Made by a program: the position numbers and the translations under genes. The notes beneath the pieces were generated by a model. That model did not search any database. It was not told where the DNA came from and worked only from the letters and a program-made list of their open reading frames with translations. Below, piece by piece: positions 12,036 through 23,800 of a stretch of DNA of 64,000 nt. Every line of letters starts with the position of its first letter. Position 1 is the stretch's first letter. The DNA comes from Poronia punctata (lineage: Eukaryota; Ascomycota; Sordariomycetes; Xylariales; Xylariaceae), in assembly GCA_022579005.1 (NCBI GenBank), contig MU401471.1, positions 244,641-308,640 of the forward strand. The letters run 5' to 3'.

Positions 12036-14864
12036 TTAATGCTTTGATGAAGCATTCTCCAAAAAGTTAAGCAGGAAATTTCTATCCGTTGCCGACAGTG
12101 GCGTCGCGCTTCCACGCTGTGAGCCCTGAGAAGCAAACGACGCCAGCCGTGAGCGCGGCGCCGGAACTGGGATGTTTGTCTGCTCCAACTCGGCCGGTTC
12201 CTTTCCCTTGCCTTGGTCCGCTTCTACCTGTAGCGTTCCAAACATGGATAATAACGTATTTCTGTGCTCTACCGTCGAATTTTGCCGAGGCTTGACCATG
12301 GCAGGTGGCGCACGTGGCGAGCTAGCTGAACTGCCTTGATAATCTGCCATGGGATTCGGCATGCTGCCTTGGCTCGGTGCATATGGATAGGACAATGCCG
12401 TATGTGACTGTGGCTGAGACGCCGTCTGCTTTGGAGACTGCAATCTCGTTTGTAGATAAGACCGATAAGGCGACATATGAGGCGACATAGGACCCCGCGC
12501 CGAACCCGGACTAGGCTGTGATCCAGGATGAGAGCCAGGGTGGGAGCCCGGATGGGATCCGGGGTTAGATCGCATAGAAACATGAAACTGGCCCTCGTGC
12601 CGGTTCTGTGGGGATAGAGGTGGACTACGAGCTGCCCTGCCAGGAGATCCGCCCCGTGACCCACGACTAGGGGGACGACGTAAGATAGAACGAGCACCAT
12701 AGGGCAAGTTCAGCTCGGGCTTGTAATCCATCGGCTTTCCAGTTTCCTGCGCGGCCGCTTGCAGGACTTGTGCGGCTGACGGACCTGGCCTCATCCGTTG
12801 TTCTCTGGGTGAGCCTGGCATATTGTGGTCGCCTGGCGGTGGCGGCCTACCTTGGCCTTCTCCCTGGACTTGAGGAATTTTGGCTAGCTCGGTCCTAAAA
12901 ATGTCCAACAAAGAAGCACGATGCTTATCCGGAACGGCTGCTGAACGGCTGCTGTTACTCGTAAAGGGAGCTGGGCCAGTGATGGTTGCAGCCGGAGGCG
13001 AGGTGGGTAGCAGAGTCGTACCGCTGTATTGGCTAGGTGGTTTAACAGCGTGCCCAGGTATATGATGAATATCGTCAGCAGTTGGAGCCTGCATACTACT
13101 GCTCAGAGGTGACGGACGTGAGGTAGAATGCTGTCCTGCTATGGTAGGGAAGCTCTTCCCCTTCAGCACGTTCAAAAGATTTGAAGAATGCGCTGCCAAT
13201 GGCGGCTGTTGTTGATTTGCATGACTGTTGCCATTACCACCGTGAGGTTGGTGGTGGAAAGCCTGGGACATGTTCTGAGGGATGTGCTGAGCGTTTGCGA
13301 CTGGCGAGGCCAAGTCACGCAACAGCATCGCCTTTTGAACCTGGGGCGGCAACGGTTGAGGGTGCAATATTTGGATAGGCGGCTTAGCCTGCTGATGTTG
13401 ATCTTGTGGTGGTTGTTGTTGTTGTTGCTGTTGTTGATGGTGATGATGATGGTAATGGTGATGGTGGTGCTGTGTTTGTAATTGGGCGGGTTGGGTAACA
13501 TCGTTTGAGATATAAACTTGGGGCCGCGGTCTGTGCTGTTGGTACTGTTGATAGTTAGACCCAACCCCTGCGTTGGCTTGTACGGGGTACGGATTGGCTG
13601 CGTAATCAGGAAATTGCTGCTCCCGGGGCTGGTTGGGATTGTACTGCTGCTGCTGCTGTGACAGCGGCTGCGTTGCGGCTGCATATCCAACATCGCGGTA
13701 TTCATGAGAGTACTGATGGTCGTGTTCTGGCATGTGTGCCCCACTTCCACTTATCGGTTTCGGTTGCAGTATAGACAGTAACGCCTGCCCTGTTGGTCCA
13801 TTCGACGTTGACGAAGGCAATTGAAGGCCTTGTGTTGGAGGCTTGATCTTGAGTAAACGATGCAATTCCCGTGTCGCGCTATCGATATTCTCTGGATGGG
13901 CACCTAGAGAAGTGGACGACGGTGGCTCGTGTACCGTGTTATCATCTGTTAGGTTCTCCTCGAACAAGCCATAGGGCTGGTGATGTCCAGGGTAAGGTGT
14001 AGCATCTTCAGGATCCAACTTCCTTTGCTGTAGTACCCACTGTCTTAGTTGCACCATGAACGGCGCAACCATGTAGAACCTATCTTGGGTAGTAGTTGTC
14101 GGGCCTTGGTTTTTTCCGGGACCCTTCTTTTTCCTATAAGCTGGAAGATCCGAGACTTTGAACCATTTGATATCCCCGATTTCCTTTCTTGTCCGGGTCT
14201 CGAAGACTGTATCCTCAGGCACGCCGCGGAAGACGTATAATCGCACCTGCTGATCATGCATAGTGACCTCGAGGGGATGCACGGGCTCGTTCCTTTCCAC
14301 CAGTCCGGCCGCGCGAAGGTCAAATCCCGTCTCTTCGTATACCTCCCGCACTGCACAATCAAGATCGTCTTCATCTTTATTGATCTTGCCTCGTGGGAAG
14401 CTCCAACTTGACCCCTTCTTATATCCTCTCACCAGTACTGCTGCGTCCATTGCCTGGTTGAGCATGATGGCGCCTCGGACCGGTACTCTCGTCTTGTACT
14501 GCATAAACTCCTCGAACGCTTTGATGTGAGTATCGGCCGAGAAAGAAGCAAGCAAGGGACAGTGTTGAAACATCTTGAGGCTAAAGGTCCGCAGGGACAT
14601 GGACGGCAAAGTCGGATCTGACGGTCGGATAAAATCTTCATAAAACCACTGGGCCTCCTCGATTTGGAAGCATATGCGAGCGACCGACGACAGGTCTTCA
14701 CGCGGGAGGTTTATGATAAACCGGACGCAAAGGTCGTCCAGCCCTAGAGAGATATCGAATTAGCCGTTGCAACGCACTCAAAAGTTACCTGCCATAACGT
14801 CACGCGGGCCGATGAAGTCGTAGTACGACGTACAGTCTTCTAATGTCATCTTTCCTGTTGCCAT
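12036..14864 (-). CDS. DCP2: mRNA-decapping enzyme DCP2
   Basis: Exon 1 is 14864-14834 and exon 2 is 14743-12036, joined by a 90-nt intron with a GTACGT donor, giving 912 residues. The splice creates MTLEDWLDDLCVRFIINLP, the conserved start of the Dcp2 box A regulatory domain. Residues about 12-95 are box A. The Nudix fold follows with the box GKINKDEDDLDCAVREVYEE (about 129-148), whose glutamates bind metal and hydrolyse the m7G cap. The long C-terminal part is disordered, with a His/Gln tract near residue 430. It has five short LLxxL/F helices (LLSILQ near 333, LLNVLKG near 533, LLDIFR near 624, LLSMFG near 844, FLLNFL near 904) of the type that in yeasts bind Edc3 and Pat1. It acts in cytoplasmic P-bodies in 5'-3' mRNA decay. 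A second in-phase donor at 14788 would insert 15 residues. Confidence 0.95.
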
Positions 14865-15501
14865 ATTGATCTCGACTAGTTTGCATGGCCGAAAATACCT
14901 AAGCGAAAGAAGGAATTGGAGAGGAACCGAATAGGTTGGTCGATATCCTAGCGTAAGTCGGCGGAAACCAGGACCAGCGCGCGTCAAGATGTGGGCGGGG
15001 CCGCTGCCGATTGCGCTCTCAGCGAATAATTGGACAACCCGTGAGCGAACCTTTGACCGAGTTTTTATGATAAGTTTGTGCTATCTGAGATCTCTGTATG
15101 GTGAGTATCAGCTATATGGTGATACTCGAACGACGAAGAGGAGAAGAGATATATCGCGTGCGCGGCGGGAAAATGAATGAGGTGGCAGTCGGTTGACTAC
15201 GTGGACGCAAATATACCAAACAAGGTCCAAACAAGGTTTGGGCAATGCATGAGTAGTACTCGTAGACCGGTAGAAGGCGCTCCCACTTATCGTGGAGCCC
15301 AACGCCAGGCCAGCAGGTAGCTACAGCCTACAAGTAAATGCAGTTGCTGATACTCGTAGGTACCCAAAGGCCAGCTAAGCTTATTGGCTCTTCTGTCTAT
15401 AGACTTAACCTCTTACGGTAGATTATGGACCCTGCCGCTCAATGCGCCTTCTTTTTGACCCTAGTTCGTAAAATCGAGCATCAGAGCAGCTGCCCGGCAC
15501 T

Positions 15502-15587
15502 GTCCCTCTGTGTAGAGAAAGTGTCCTGTCTCTCTCTTTATTTACCTACCTCTCAGTACTGTTACACAGTTCTCTACACGGAGAGAC
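15502..15587. repeat. Imperfect inverted repeat (hairpin)
   Basis: The left arm, from 15502 (GTCCCTCTGTGTAGAGAA), is matched by the reverse complement of 15570-15587 with 16 of 18 identities, and the pairing continues imperfectly inward. The spacer is pyrimidine-rich and about 50 bases. It may be a small MITE relic or a transcribed hairpin. No flanking duplication was found. Confidence 0.7.
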
Positions 15588-15972
15588 ACGCATCGAAAGT
15601 ATAAGTAAAGAAAAGAGATAAAACCGGCCTAAGGTTATATAAAACTAGGTATGTTAAGTCTGCAGTGTCCCCCTAATCCAGCCCGTGACGACTTTAGTAA
15701 GCCTTGCTGTTCTTTTAGCATACATGAAAAGGTCATGATCGCAAAAGGCAGAGAGAAGAAACCGAGGCACAAGGACAGTTCGAAAGCCCAACCGCAAGTC
15801 CCAAACCGACAATATAAAGCTTAAACGCCAGCACCCGGGCCGCAGCACTCCTTTACCATGATCAAGTTCAAGCACGGGACCGGGAGAAGGTACTAACCTA
15901 GGTTATGTATTTATATCGAGAGTAAAAGGCTGCATTTTACAACTCCTGGCATCCCTAGTACGTGTACAGGGG

Positions 15973-15998
<26 letters not shown>
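15973..15998. repeat. Poly-T tract (26 bases)
   Basis: A homopolymer T run preceded by GGGG and followed by AAAACG. It could be a poly(A) remnant of a minus-strand retroposed sequence or simple slippage. Nothing beside it identifies an element. Confidence 0.9.
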
Positions 15999-16004
<6 letters not shown>

Positions 16005-17391
16005 TGCTAATTTCTTCCTCCAAGTTTTATATGGTCTTGGGGCGTTTAGAGTTTCTCCGCGCAACATGCGAGCTGTTCTTGGGACGTTGCTATATACCTA
16101 CACATAGGTAGGTAAAATATCGCAACTCCCAGCTGTCCTGTAAGATAACCGACGCGCACCACTCACGAACAGCTCGGCGCCGACCCTGTCACCCAGAACG
16201 ATAGCTTCGGCGTGGGTAAGAAAAGTATATAATAAGCCATCAATACACATCAGAACATCATCTGATATTATTAAAGGCGATCTAATTCAAAATAAAAAGT
16301 CGTGTATATAAGAAGTCGAAGAATTACTGTCTGTCCCTTCGACCACTTCAAAGAGACTGTATTTCAATGATCTAATTAGAAGCAACACTACCTCAAGGGA
16401 CACTATAAAGCATCACAATATATCCGTATCTAGACACCTATCCTCTAGCTCTTAAAAAAATAAGCCAAGTCGTTTTAAATAAAAAGATGCTCGTAAACAA
16501 TGATAGGGTTGAATCGTTGGTCATCGCCAAGGGGTATCTAGAAATTGCCTCTAGGGGGGACTACATGTAGATGGTAAGTGCTACCACTCGCATCAGGTCA
16601 TACGTTCCCAATTTCAACACCCCGATACCTTGTAGGTTTAGAGGAAGGGCGAGCAGGATGCGCAGTATGCTTTAGATACCTAGTCTAAGGTACCGTGAGG
16701 AATATGGAGTACTCATTCCTTTCCGTTGCACCCATGTCCCAAGCTGAATCCTAGTAATCTATAGATTGACTATCGCGTGTGAGGCATTTACGGCCCAGTC
16801 TTTAAAGCAACAGCGACAGCACTGTGGATCATGTCAACAAGAGGTAGATGGAGGGGACCGTTCTAATTTTAGATCCCCGGGTGCTACCCGGGAACCGGCC
16901 CCATGGTTTCGGGTCAAACAAGGTGGGCCTCCCAAGACCTCATCTCCGTAGTAGAATTACGCGTGTAAAAGTACCATCTGCGATGAATAATGTGGTGTCA
17001 CCTGCGAACTAAGTTCAACATGAAAGCTACGAGACCTATGGGTCTATAATTGTTATCGGATAGTTCAAATCATTGTGATAAATTAGTGTGACAAATGTTG
17101 TTCTGCGCTGAGAGGTACAAAAAGCAAACACAACCAACAAGGTTCAATCTGGACAGAAGAATACAGGCCTCGAAAAGGGGAATTTAAAACAGACTTTGTA
17201 ACAGGGTATCCGCAGTTCCGACAACAATCTTTTCAAGGGCTACCATTCTCAATTTCTTCCCAATTTCCTCCCACAGGCATACCCGTACGCCTACCTCATC
17301 CCGTCGCCTAAGATAAACCTTCCAGCAACTCGCGGCAAGATGTCAATACCCTCGAAAGGGAGTGTCGATAGGTAGGCTATGCGGAGACATC

Positions 17392-19133
17392 CTAGACCGT
17401 ACCTGTCATTTCAGACGAGGTGTCGAAGTTATCGCCACTTTCATCATTGTCCTCGTCATCAAGGCGAAGCATATCAAAACGATTGCGAGCTTTTTTGGCC
17501 GCTGCTTGTACGGGTGGACGTCGTTGTTGACTCAGATGGGGCTGCGTCGTTCGCGTGGGTTCAAAGGGCCGATCGCACTCGTCGACGTCCCATTCTATTT
17601 TAGAACCTTTGTATTTCCTGGATCGGAGTATTAGTTTCATTCTGTTGCCAAATTGGCCGTGACTTACGCGCGACTCATCATGCACGTCCTCGCAAACATT
17701 GCGTTGTGGACAGAGTTGGTCTTTATGTAACAGCTGCCGCCGACGAATTCGACCTTGATGACGGCTAGGTTATGAATATGTTCCAAATCCTCGCGAACGC
17801 TATCCTCGGTGTGCTGAGCAGCACATCGTCTGATTATCATATTACGACTAACGCCGCTGGCCAGCTTGTTGGCTACATGAGCGCTGAGAATGAACTGGCG
17901 CTCCGGCCATCGAACCCAAACCTAGTTTGCTGTTAGCAATAGAAGAATCCCGCAAGCTTTGAGGACCCGCACCCTCTTGTCCTTTATGTAGATGTCGTTC
18001 TTCTTGGCATGTTCATAGAACCGAGTTGCGTCTTCCTCTCTCACAAAGGATACGGAGGCGAGATGCTCAACACTCCGTAGAAACACGTCGAGCAGTTGAC
18101 CGCCCCGCACTACGCCAGTTACATCAGCGAGAGTGGCGGAACTAGGTATACCACAAATTGTAACTGTCCGCTTGCACATTCGTGGAAACGAGGCCGGTTG
18201 AGGGCCAGGGGCTCGAGCAAAGGAACCAATGTGCCCGTCTGCCGGCCCGTCAGCTAAATGAGAAGGGGGGAAACTATCCCCCAAGTGGTCATTATTTCCC
18301 CATTCATGGTCCTCTTCGGACATAGGGGACCGGACCTTGGACCACGACGTCTTTCCGGATGTGTTGCGGGTGGCCGTGCCATAAGCACGGTATGAATTGG
18401 TATGATGAGGAGAGTTTTGGTAACCGCCCTGATTAAGATATTCTCCCCCATTGGGCTGGTCCGGAACGTAAGGGTACTCATCAGTTACATAGGGACTGGT
18501 TTCTGGGCTGCCAATACTGTCTTGAACAAGGGTCTAAGAATAATGTAAGCAACCAGCACGGAACTTACATAGAATCACTAGATAGGTTAGGGTACTACAG
18601 GAGGACGATGCCATGCCATGAATAAGACGTTCTTACCGCAATGTTCTCCTCCGTAACACCTGCCCCAAGAAGGCTCCTCTTGAGGTTTGCTATCAATAGT
18701 TGGCACGTTAGCGCGATTACACGTAGGTGTTGAAAGACTCCGCCCGCAAGACATCGCCGTTGCTTACCAAATTGACGTGCAACTAGAAGAAGATTCTCGT
18801 ATTCCTCCTTGGAAACCGGAATGATCGTATCTTCTTTGGTGCTAAAAGGAAACGCACCAATATCATGGTTCTAGATCCACAATGTTTTGTCAGAACACAA
18901 GTGCGTAGTGACTGCACATACACGACAGACGCACATAATTAGCCCTGGGAAACGCGACTTTTTAGCATATCGACATGGGGATACCAGTTGCCACGGTTGT
19001 AAGATTAGAGGATGCCGTGGACTTTGAAGCACCCTGTCAAGGGAATGTTGGGGAATACATTGACTTACCTCCGTAAAATGGTCTCGAAATAGGCTCGGTC
19101 AATCGTAACCGAACTTGGTAATATAGGTGCCAT
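17392..19133 (-). CDS. Two-RRM RNA-binding protein (fungal Nrd1-like), multi-exon
   Basis: Exons recovered in a continuous frame are about 18870-18768, 18689-18637, 18533-17973, 17921-17668 and 17617-17392, encoding 398 residues. They show the family segments ARQFANLKRSLLGAGV, then RRM1 (CKRTVTICGIPSSATLADVT ... IYIKDKRVWVRWPERQF) and RRM2 (SRNMIIRRCAAQHTEDSVRE ... KVEFVGGSCYIKTNSVHNAM, then KYKGSKIEWDVDEC). The introns are 50, 51, 103 and 78 nt. A likely first exon is 19133-19069 (MAPILPSSVTIDRAYFETIL, GTAAGT donor), but the join to 18870 is unresolved and another exon may lie between. The tail ends in an acidic segment and TAG at 17392. From memory of related ascomycete proteins it is an mRNA-binding regulator like S. 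pombe Nrd1; targets here are unknown. Confidence 0.82.
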
Positions 19134-20620
19134 GGCCAAGTAGAGTAGAGGCTAATACCTCTGGGATCAAACCTGGAAGTATAAACCGCGAAGCACGAAA
19201 GAAAACGCGTCGGCCGGAAAGAAGAGAGTAAGAAATATATCAATCGCACCTCGATGGGTACTCGGGACTTTGGGCAAGATGGGTCAACGTGCCTGCACAA
19301 GTTGGTTACAGGCCACAAGAAGCGGCAAGGACCCACACCAGCCACTGCAGCAACATTGAGAACGCCGGCTGGAATTGAATACAGGTATCTTATTAGGTAG
19401 CAAACTTTAGGTAGTAGTTTCTTCTAATTTCTCTTTTGTCATAGGTGGTTGGCAGGTACAGGATATGTATCGAACGCACCACCTAGAGGTAGGCGCGACT
19501 CTATTACTGGTTCGCGTCGTTTGAGTTGGCCGCCAATAATGCAGTCATCGGGCAGACGTGGAGTATCTCTGTTTCCAACCAGGCTGGTACACTGAGTTGT
19601 TATCTCCCTTTGCTTTTCACGCACTGGATATCCGCGACTGCTTGGGCAAAAGCCCTTCCCTATAGCAAACAAAAGAAGCCGTCTAACTTTTGACAACACT
19701 TAACGACTAGTCCGGCCCCCGAGGGCCGAGGCCAAAGCCCGACTCGGCTAGTCATCTAGTTATCCCCAACAAATGCGAACGCGACATCACATCAGCCTTC
19801 TCATAGCTGCGGGCGGACTACATGTTAAGTGTGCTATCTAACCTCAGCTACGTCCTGATCTTTTTTACGAGAGGTGTTGGCTGCTCCTTATAGGGTGTTT
19901 CTTCGTAGAGTGCGCGACCAACCGTCGTTCCTCAGAGTTTAACAACCAAAGACGAAGCACATCCCATGCTTATTGCTGCTCATGTAGCTAGACGGGGTTG
20001 AATCAAGATTTCCGGAATACCTTGACTAACGGCAGCTTGGTTTAAGCTTAATTCGATGGTTAAGCGCTTAACATTATTACACATATACCTAGATCACTAC
20101 CCACCAGTAGTAGGCTGTTTGTTGGTCATGTATAACAAGCGGTAAAAGTTTCAAAGTGCAAACTGTCACATCGGGCGGTTAGTCCGTGGCGCTGGTTTGG
20201 TATATGATATATCTGTATGGAGAGTCGAAACTTGCAGCTAACAACACGAGGAAAGGTAATAATGATTCTCATCCTTCAAATAACTATAGGCGGTATAGTA
20301 GTCTTTCTGGTAATCTCCCCTTTACTCGTAGTAGGTTTGTACTACGCTTATCGGACTGTTCTGCTTTGCAAGCATAATCAGATTATTTGCTATATGCGTT
20401 AAGCAAAAGTACACTGTTACACAGAGACATTGTGAAAACTTGGATCTGTCAGACCTTGAGCCACCACTAGTCAAACTTGAGAGAATAATCATATTTACGG
20501 TGTTTAATGATCAGAGCGCCTACCTATCACGCTCTGGGCCATTGGAATGGATAATCTACCTATCTTTACTGCCAGAATCCAGCTTCTAGCACAAATAAAC
20601 AGAAAAGTTGTGTCAAGAAG

Positions 20621-20621
<1 letters not shown>

Positions 20622-20663
<42 letters not shown>
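20622..20663. repeat. Poly-G run next to an assembly gap
   Basis: Forty-two consecutive G are followed by degraded G/T sequence up to the gap. A 15-base C run lies on the other side (20798-20812). This is a likely sequencing or assembly artefact rather than a faithful genomic tract. Confidence 0.9.
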
Positions 20664-20664
<1 letters not shown>

Positions 20665-20692
20665 GGGGGGGGGGGGGTGGTGTGTGTGTGGT

Positions 20693-20702
20693 NNNNNNNN
20701 NN
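20693..20702. other. Assembly gap (10 N)
   Basis: Ten undetermined bases. The sequence on the two sides (20528-20622 and 20703-20797) aligns without gaps, so the true gap may be zero or negative in length. Confidence 0.98.
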
Positions 20703-20854
20703 CACGCCCTGGGCCATTGGATTGAATTATCAACCTAATTTCAATCCCCTAACCCCGCTTCATCAACAACTAAACCACAACTTTGTGTCAACACGCGCCC
20801 CCCCCCCCCCCCGTGGCTACCGTCTTGAGTGGATATAGACGCGTACATGGTTAT

Positions 20855-23800
20855 TTACTGAAGCATTGCATCGAGGCTTTCCCCGAGGACGGTTTCGATG
20901 CCTACAATCCAGCGATGGGCTTCCCGCTCCACATCCTCATCGTCGTCCTCCTGTAGTTCGCTGATATATGGCAACATCTCTGGCAGCATGGCTAGCCATT
21001 CTTCGCCCAACTTGTCTGTGAGCGCTTGTTGGCATTTGACCACCGCGAGGCGCACAGAGGCCTGGCCAGACCGTAGGTTCTTCAACAAGGACGTATTCAG
21101 TTCCTTCTGGTGCTCTTGCGAGTCTGCCGCCGCTGCTAGTTCGGCAATAGCAGGAATTAGGTCCTTGGTTAGATCGATTGTAGCTGCATGGGCAAACTGT
21201 GCCACGAGCACTGGCGCAACGGCGTTGAAGTGCGCCGGTGCTTGCCAGAAATCATCCTGATCGTGCTCGAAGCATTGTGCCAAAACCTTTAACACTCTGT
21301 GCCAGAGCTCGCGTTGCTCTGCCACGCCAAGCTCTGTAGACTTGAGGACAGCAACGGCGCTTTCAACTACATAGGTCGCATAGTTGGTCACTATCGACTT
21401 CAGGTTACCGAAAAAGACCGAGAGGAAGCCGTAGACGCTGAGAAGTCGTAGCGTCTTGCCAGCGGTATCCTTCTTAGGCAACGCCGCCGACCATTCCATC
21501 AGCTGGGAGAAAATCGGCCTGAAAGCGGCGTCGTTGAGCTTGTACACCATTTTCAGGGCTACGTCATTGACAACATCTTCGATATGGCTGATGTGTCTGA
21601 CGAATTCGCCGTCGACCTGCTCTTTCGAGTACAACTGCCTGCGGAGATCAAGCGCGTTCAGCAGGATAGAGGACAACACGGTGACATTCTTCGATATGTC
21701 ATTCTTCGAGTGTCTGTCAATGGCGATTCCTAGCACATTAAGATATTCTCGCATGGCCTGTTGTGAAGCCCGGTTAGTACCGTCCACCGTTTGACATCTT
21801 GCCGGAGTACTTACAGTATGACCCGAGTCCGCGTAAGTTGTCAGACTCTTCTCAAGAGCGGCAAACATTGTCTTCGCTTCCACCTGCTTGGCAATAAACT
21901 GGAGGCATTGGAGACGTGCATCGTTCGCCTCACCACCTAGCTTTGATTCCGCCGAGGCACTAGAAACGGCCAAGATTTGTTGGAGATAAGAGCCCGACAA
22001 CATATATGGTATATATTGCGCAAGTGCCGTGATGAATGCATAACAGGCGTTGTGCAGCTCTGGTACGCGAGTGTCGCTGTTGATACTCTCCGTGATATAG
22101 GCCAGGGCTTTGGGGATCGCGGACGGTAGTACGGGCACTATGCCGTCTTGCAGGACATCTACCAGCGAGGCCAAGCACAGTAGCGCCATGACACGAAGTT
22201 GCACGTCATCTTGACCGAGACACTCGCCTCCTGCGATAGTAAAGGCGGCCGCAGCCACCGCTTCAGGGTCCTTCTTTCCGAATTTCTCAGAGATCTTGTC
22301 GACGCAGCCGACGGCAATGTGCTTGTAAGCAACGTCGTCCGACACCCGGATTATTGCCGTGAGTTGTGGCAAGAAGGCAAGGAGAGCTGCTCTTGAATTG
22401 GCGTCGGCTTGGCTTTCCTTTTCGATTCTCACCTCGACGGCCTTCAGCACCTTTCGGCGAAGAATTGGATCTGGGCGATCTAGTAAAGTCTCGACCGCCT
22501 TTATGAATTCTGCAATGGCGAGCAGGTTCAATAACTTAGAAAGCGCGTCGCCACAGCGGTTATGTAGCGGCTTACGCTGCTTCAACACGTCGGCGAGGCG
22601 CAACAGATCCTCCAAAAGCGTCGAGTAAAGCTCACGTATCTTGGATGCGTCCATGTCGTCTCGTTCGGCCAGTCTGCTGATCTGTGTCGTCAACTTCCTG
22701 CTTGACAGCAGATGTGGAATCAGGGTAAGCTGATTCAGGCCGGTCATTTCGGGATCCCGATCCCGCTTATCGTTGGTTCCCAGGAGTACCGCAGAAATGG
22801 TCGGCCGTGGTTGGAAAATATCCCCAATCAGGTTGAGCAGTTTTACAAGGGCCTGCAACTGCGTGTCGACCGTGAAGTAGTTGAAGACGTCCGAGGCAAA
22901 GGACACAACTTGCTCAGTGGGGCCGTACATATTAATAAGCATGCTAAGAAGTGCAAACAGAAAGTCGGTAGCGCCAAGCGTCTCTACAAGAGAAACAAAG
23001 AGGCCTAGTCTCCGATGTGACGGTATATGCTCGTAAGCAGTCACGAAGCTCAATAGAAGCTCCGAAGAGCCGGCCAGGGGGCTGACCTTGCCCTTTCGAA
23101 GCGACTGGATCAATGGAGGCACGACCTCCTTGATGGTCTGGTTGATAACGTGCGCGGAGTAATCGTCACTTTGCCGAAGGACCGAGGTACCCATTTGTGT
23201 AAAGATGGGCATCACGCTGTTAAGAACAAGATCAGGCGCAACTTTGGCGAGACTAGCGACTAGCAGAAGAGCGGCGCTCTGGACAGCGGGGCTCGATGAC
23301 TTTTGTATGCAGGCAACAAGCAGGTCGCCATGTCCGCCCGTTCTGTCGATCGTGAGATTCTTGTCGTCCTTATACGCAGGAACCATGGCTAGTAGGCTTC
23401 GCAGCACGAGGCTCTGAAGATAGCCAAGCTCTGAGCCAACCAAGACCCGGAGATGCTGAAGTTCCGACAGAGTACGGAAAAGAGCATTAAGGAGCTCGGG
23501 ATGCTTCTCGGGCTCAGAGCCCTCCACAAGCTGCAGCACAAATGTGATTTGCTTCAGCATAGCTGTGATTTCCGGTGTAGCTTGTGTGCTCAGGCCTTGG
23601 CTTGACTCCGAGGAACTTGTCTTCCTCCGTTTGCCCGGTGGTGGCTCAGTGGCCATTTTAGCCGTCGGCTGCAGCGACTCCAGGAAATACAGCAGGATGT
23701 CCGCCGTAAGCTCGACGTTTCGCAGAAGATCAGCCGCTTCCGTAGAGGCAAGGCTCGACTCGTCCGACCAGTCCTTCTGTGTCAACGACAACATGCGTTG

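Larger units (their letters stand above)
14865..17391. other. Intergenic region, no gene recognised
   Basis: This 2.5-kb spacer runs from the DCP2 promoter to the 3' end of the RRM gene. It contains TACTCGTA copies (15257, 15351), an 86-bp hairpin (15502-15587), a 26-base T run (15973-15998) and only short meaningless frames. Confidence 0.55.
19134..20854. other. Intergenic region with an assembly gap
   Basis: No gene was recognised. The left part should contain the RRM gene promoter. The right part (20528-20812) holds the homopolymer runs and the N gap described separately, and borders the 3' end of UTP10. One TACTCGTA copy is at 20323. Confidence 0.55.

Noticed and set aside
20547..20838. 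Glycine-run open frames crossing the N gap
   Set aside because: They are produced by the poly-G artefact and the undetermined bases.
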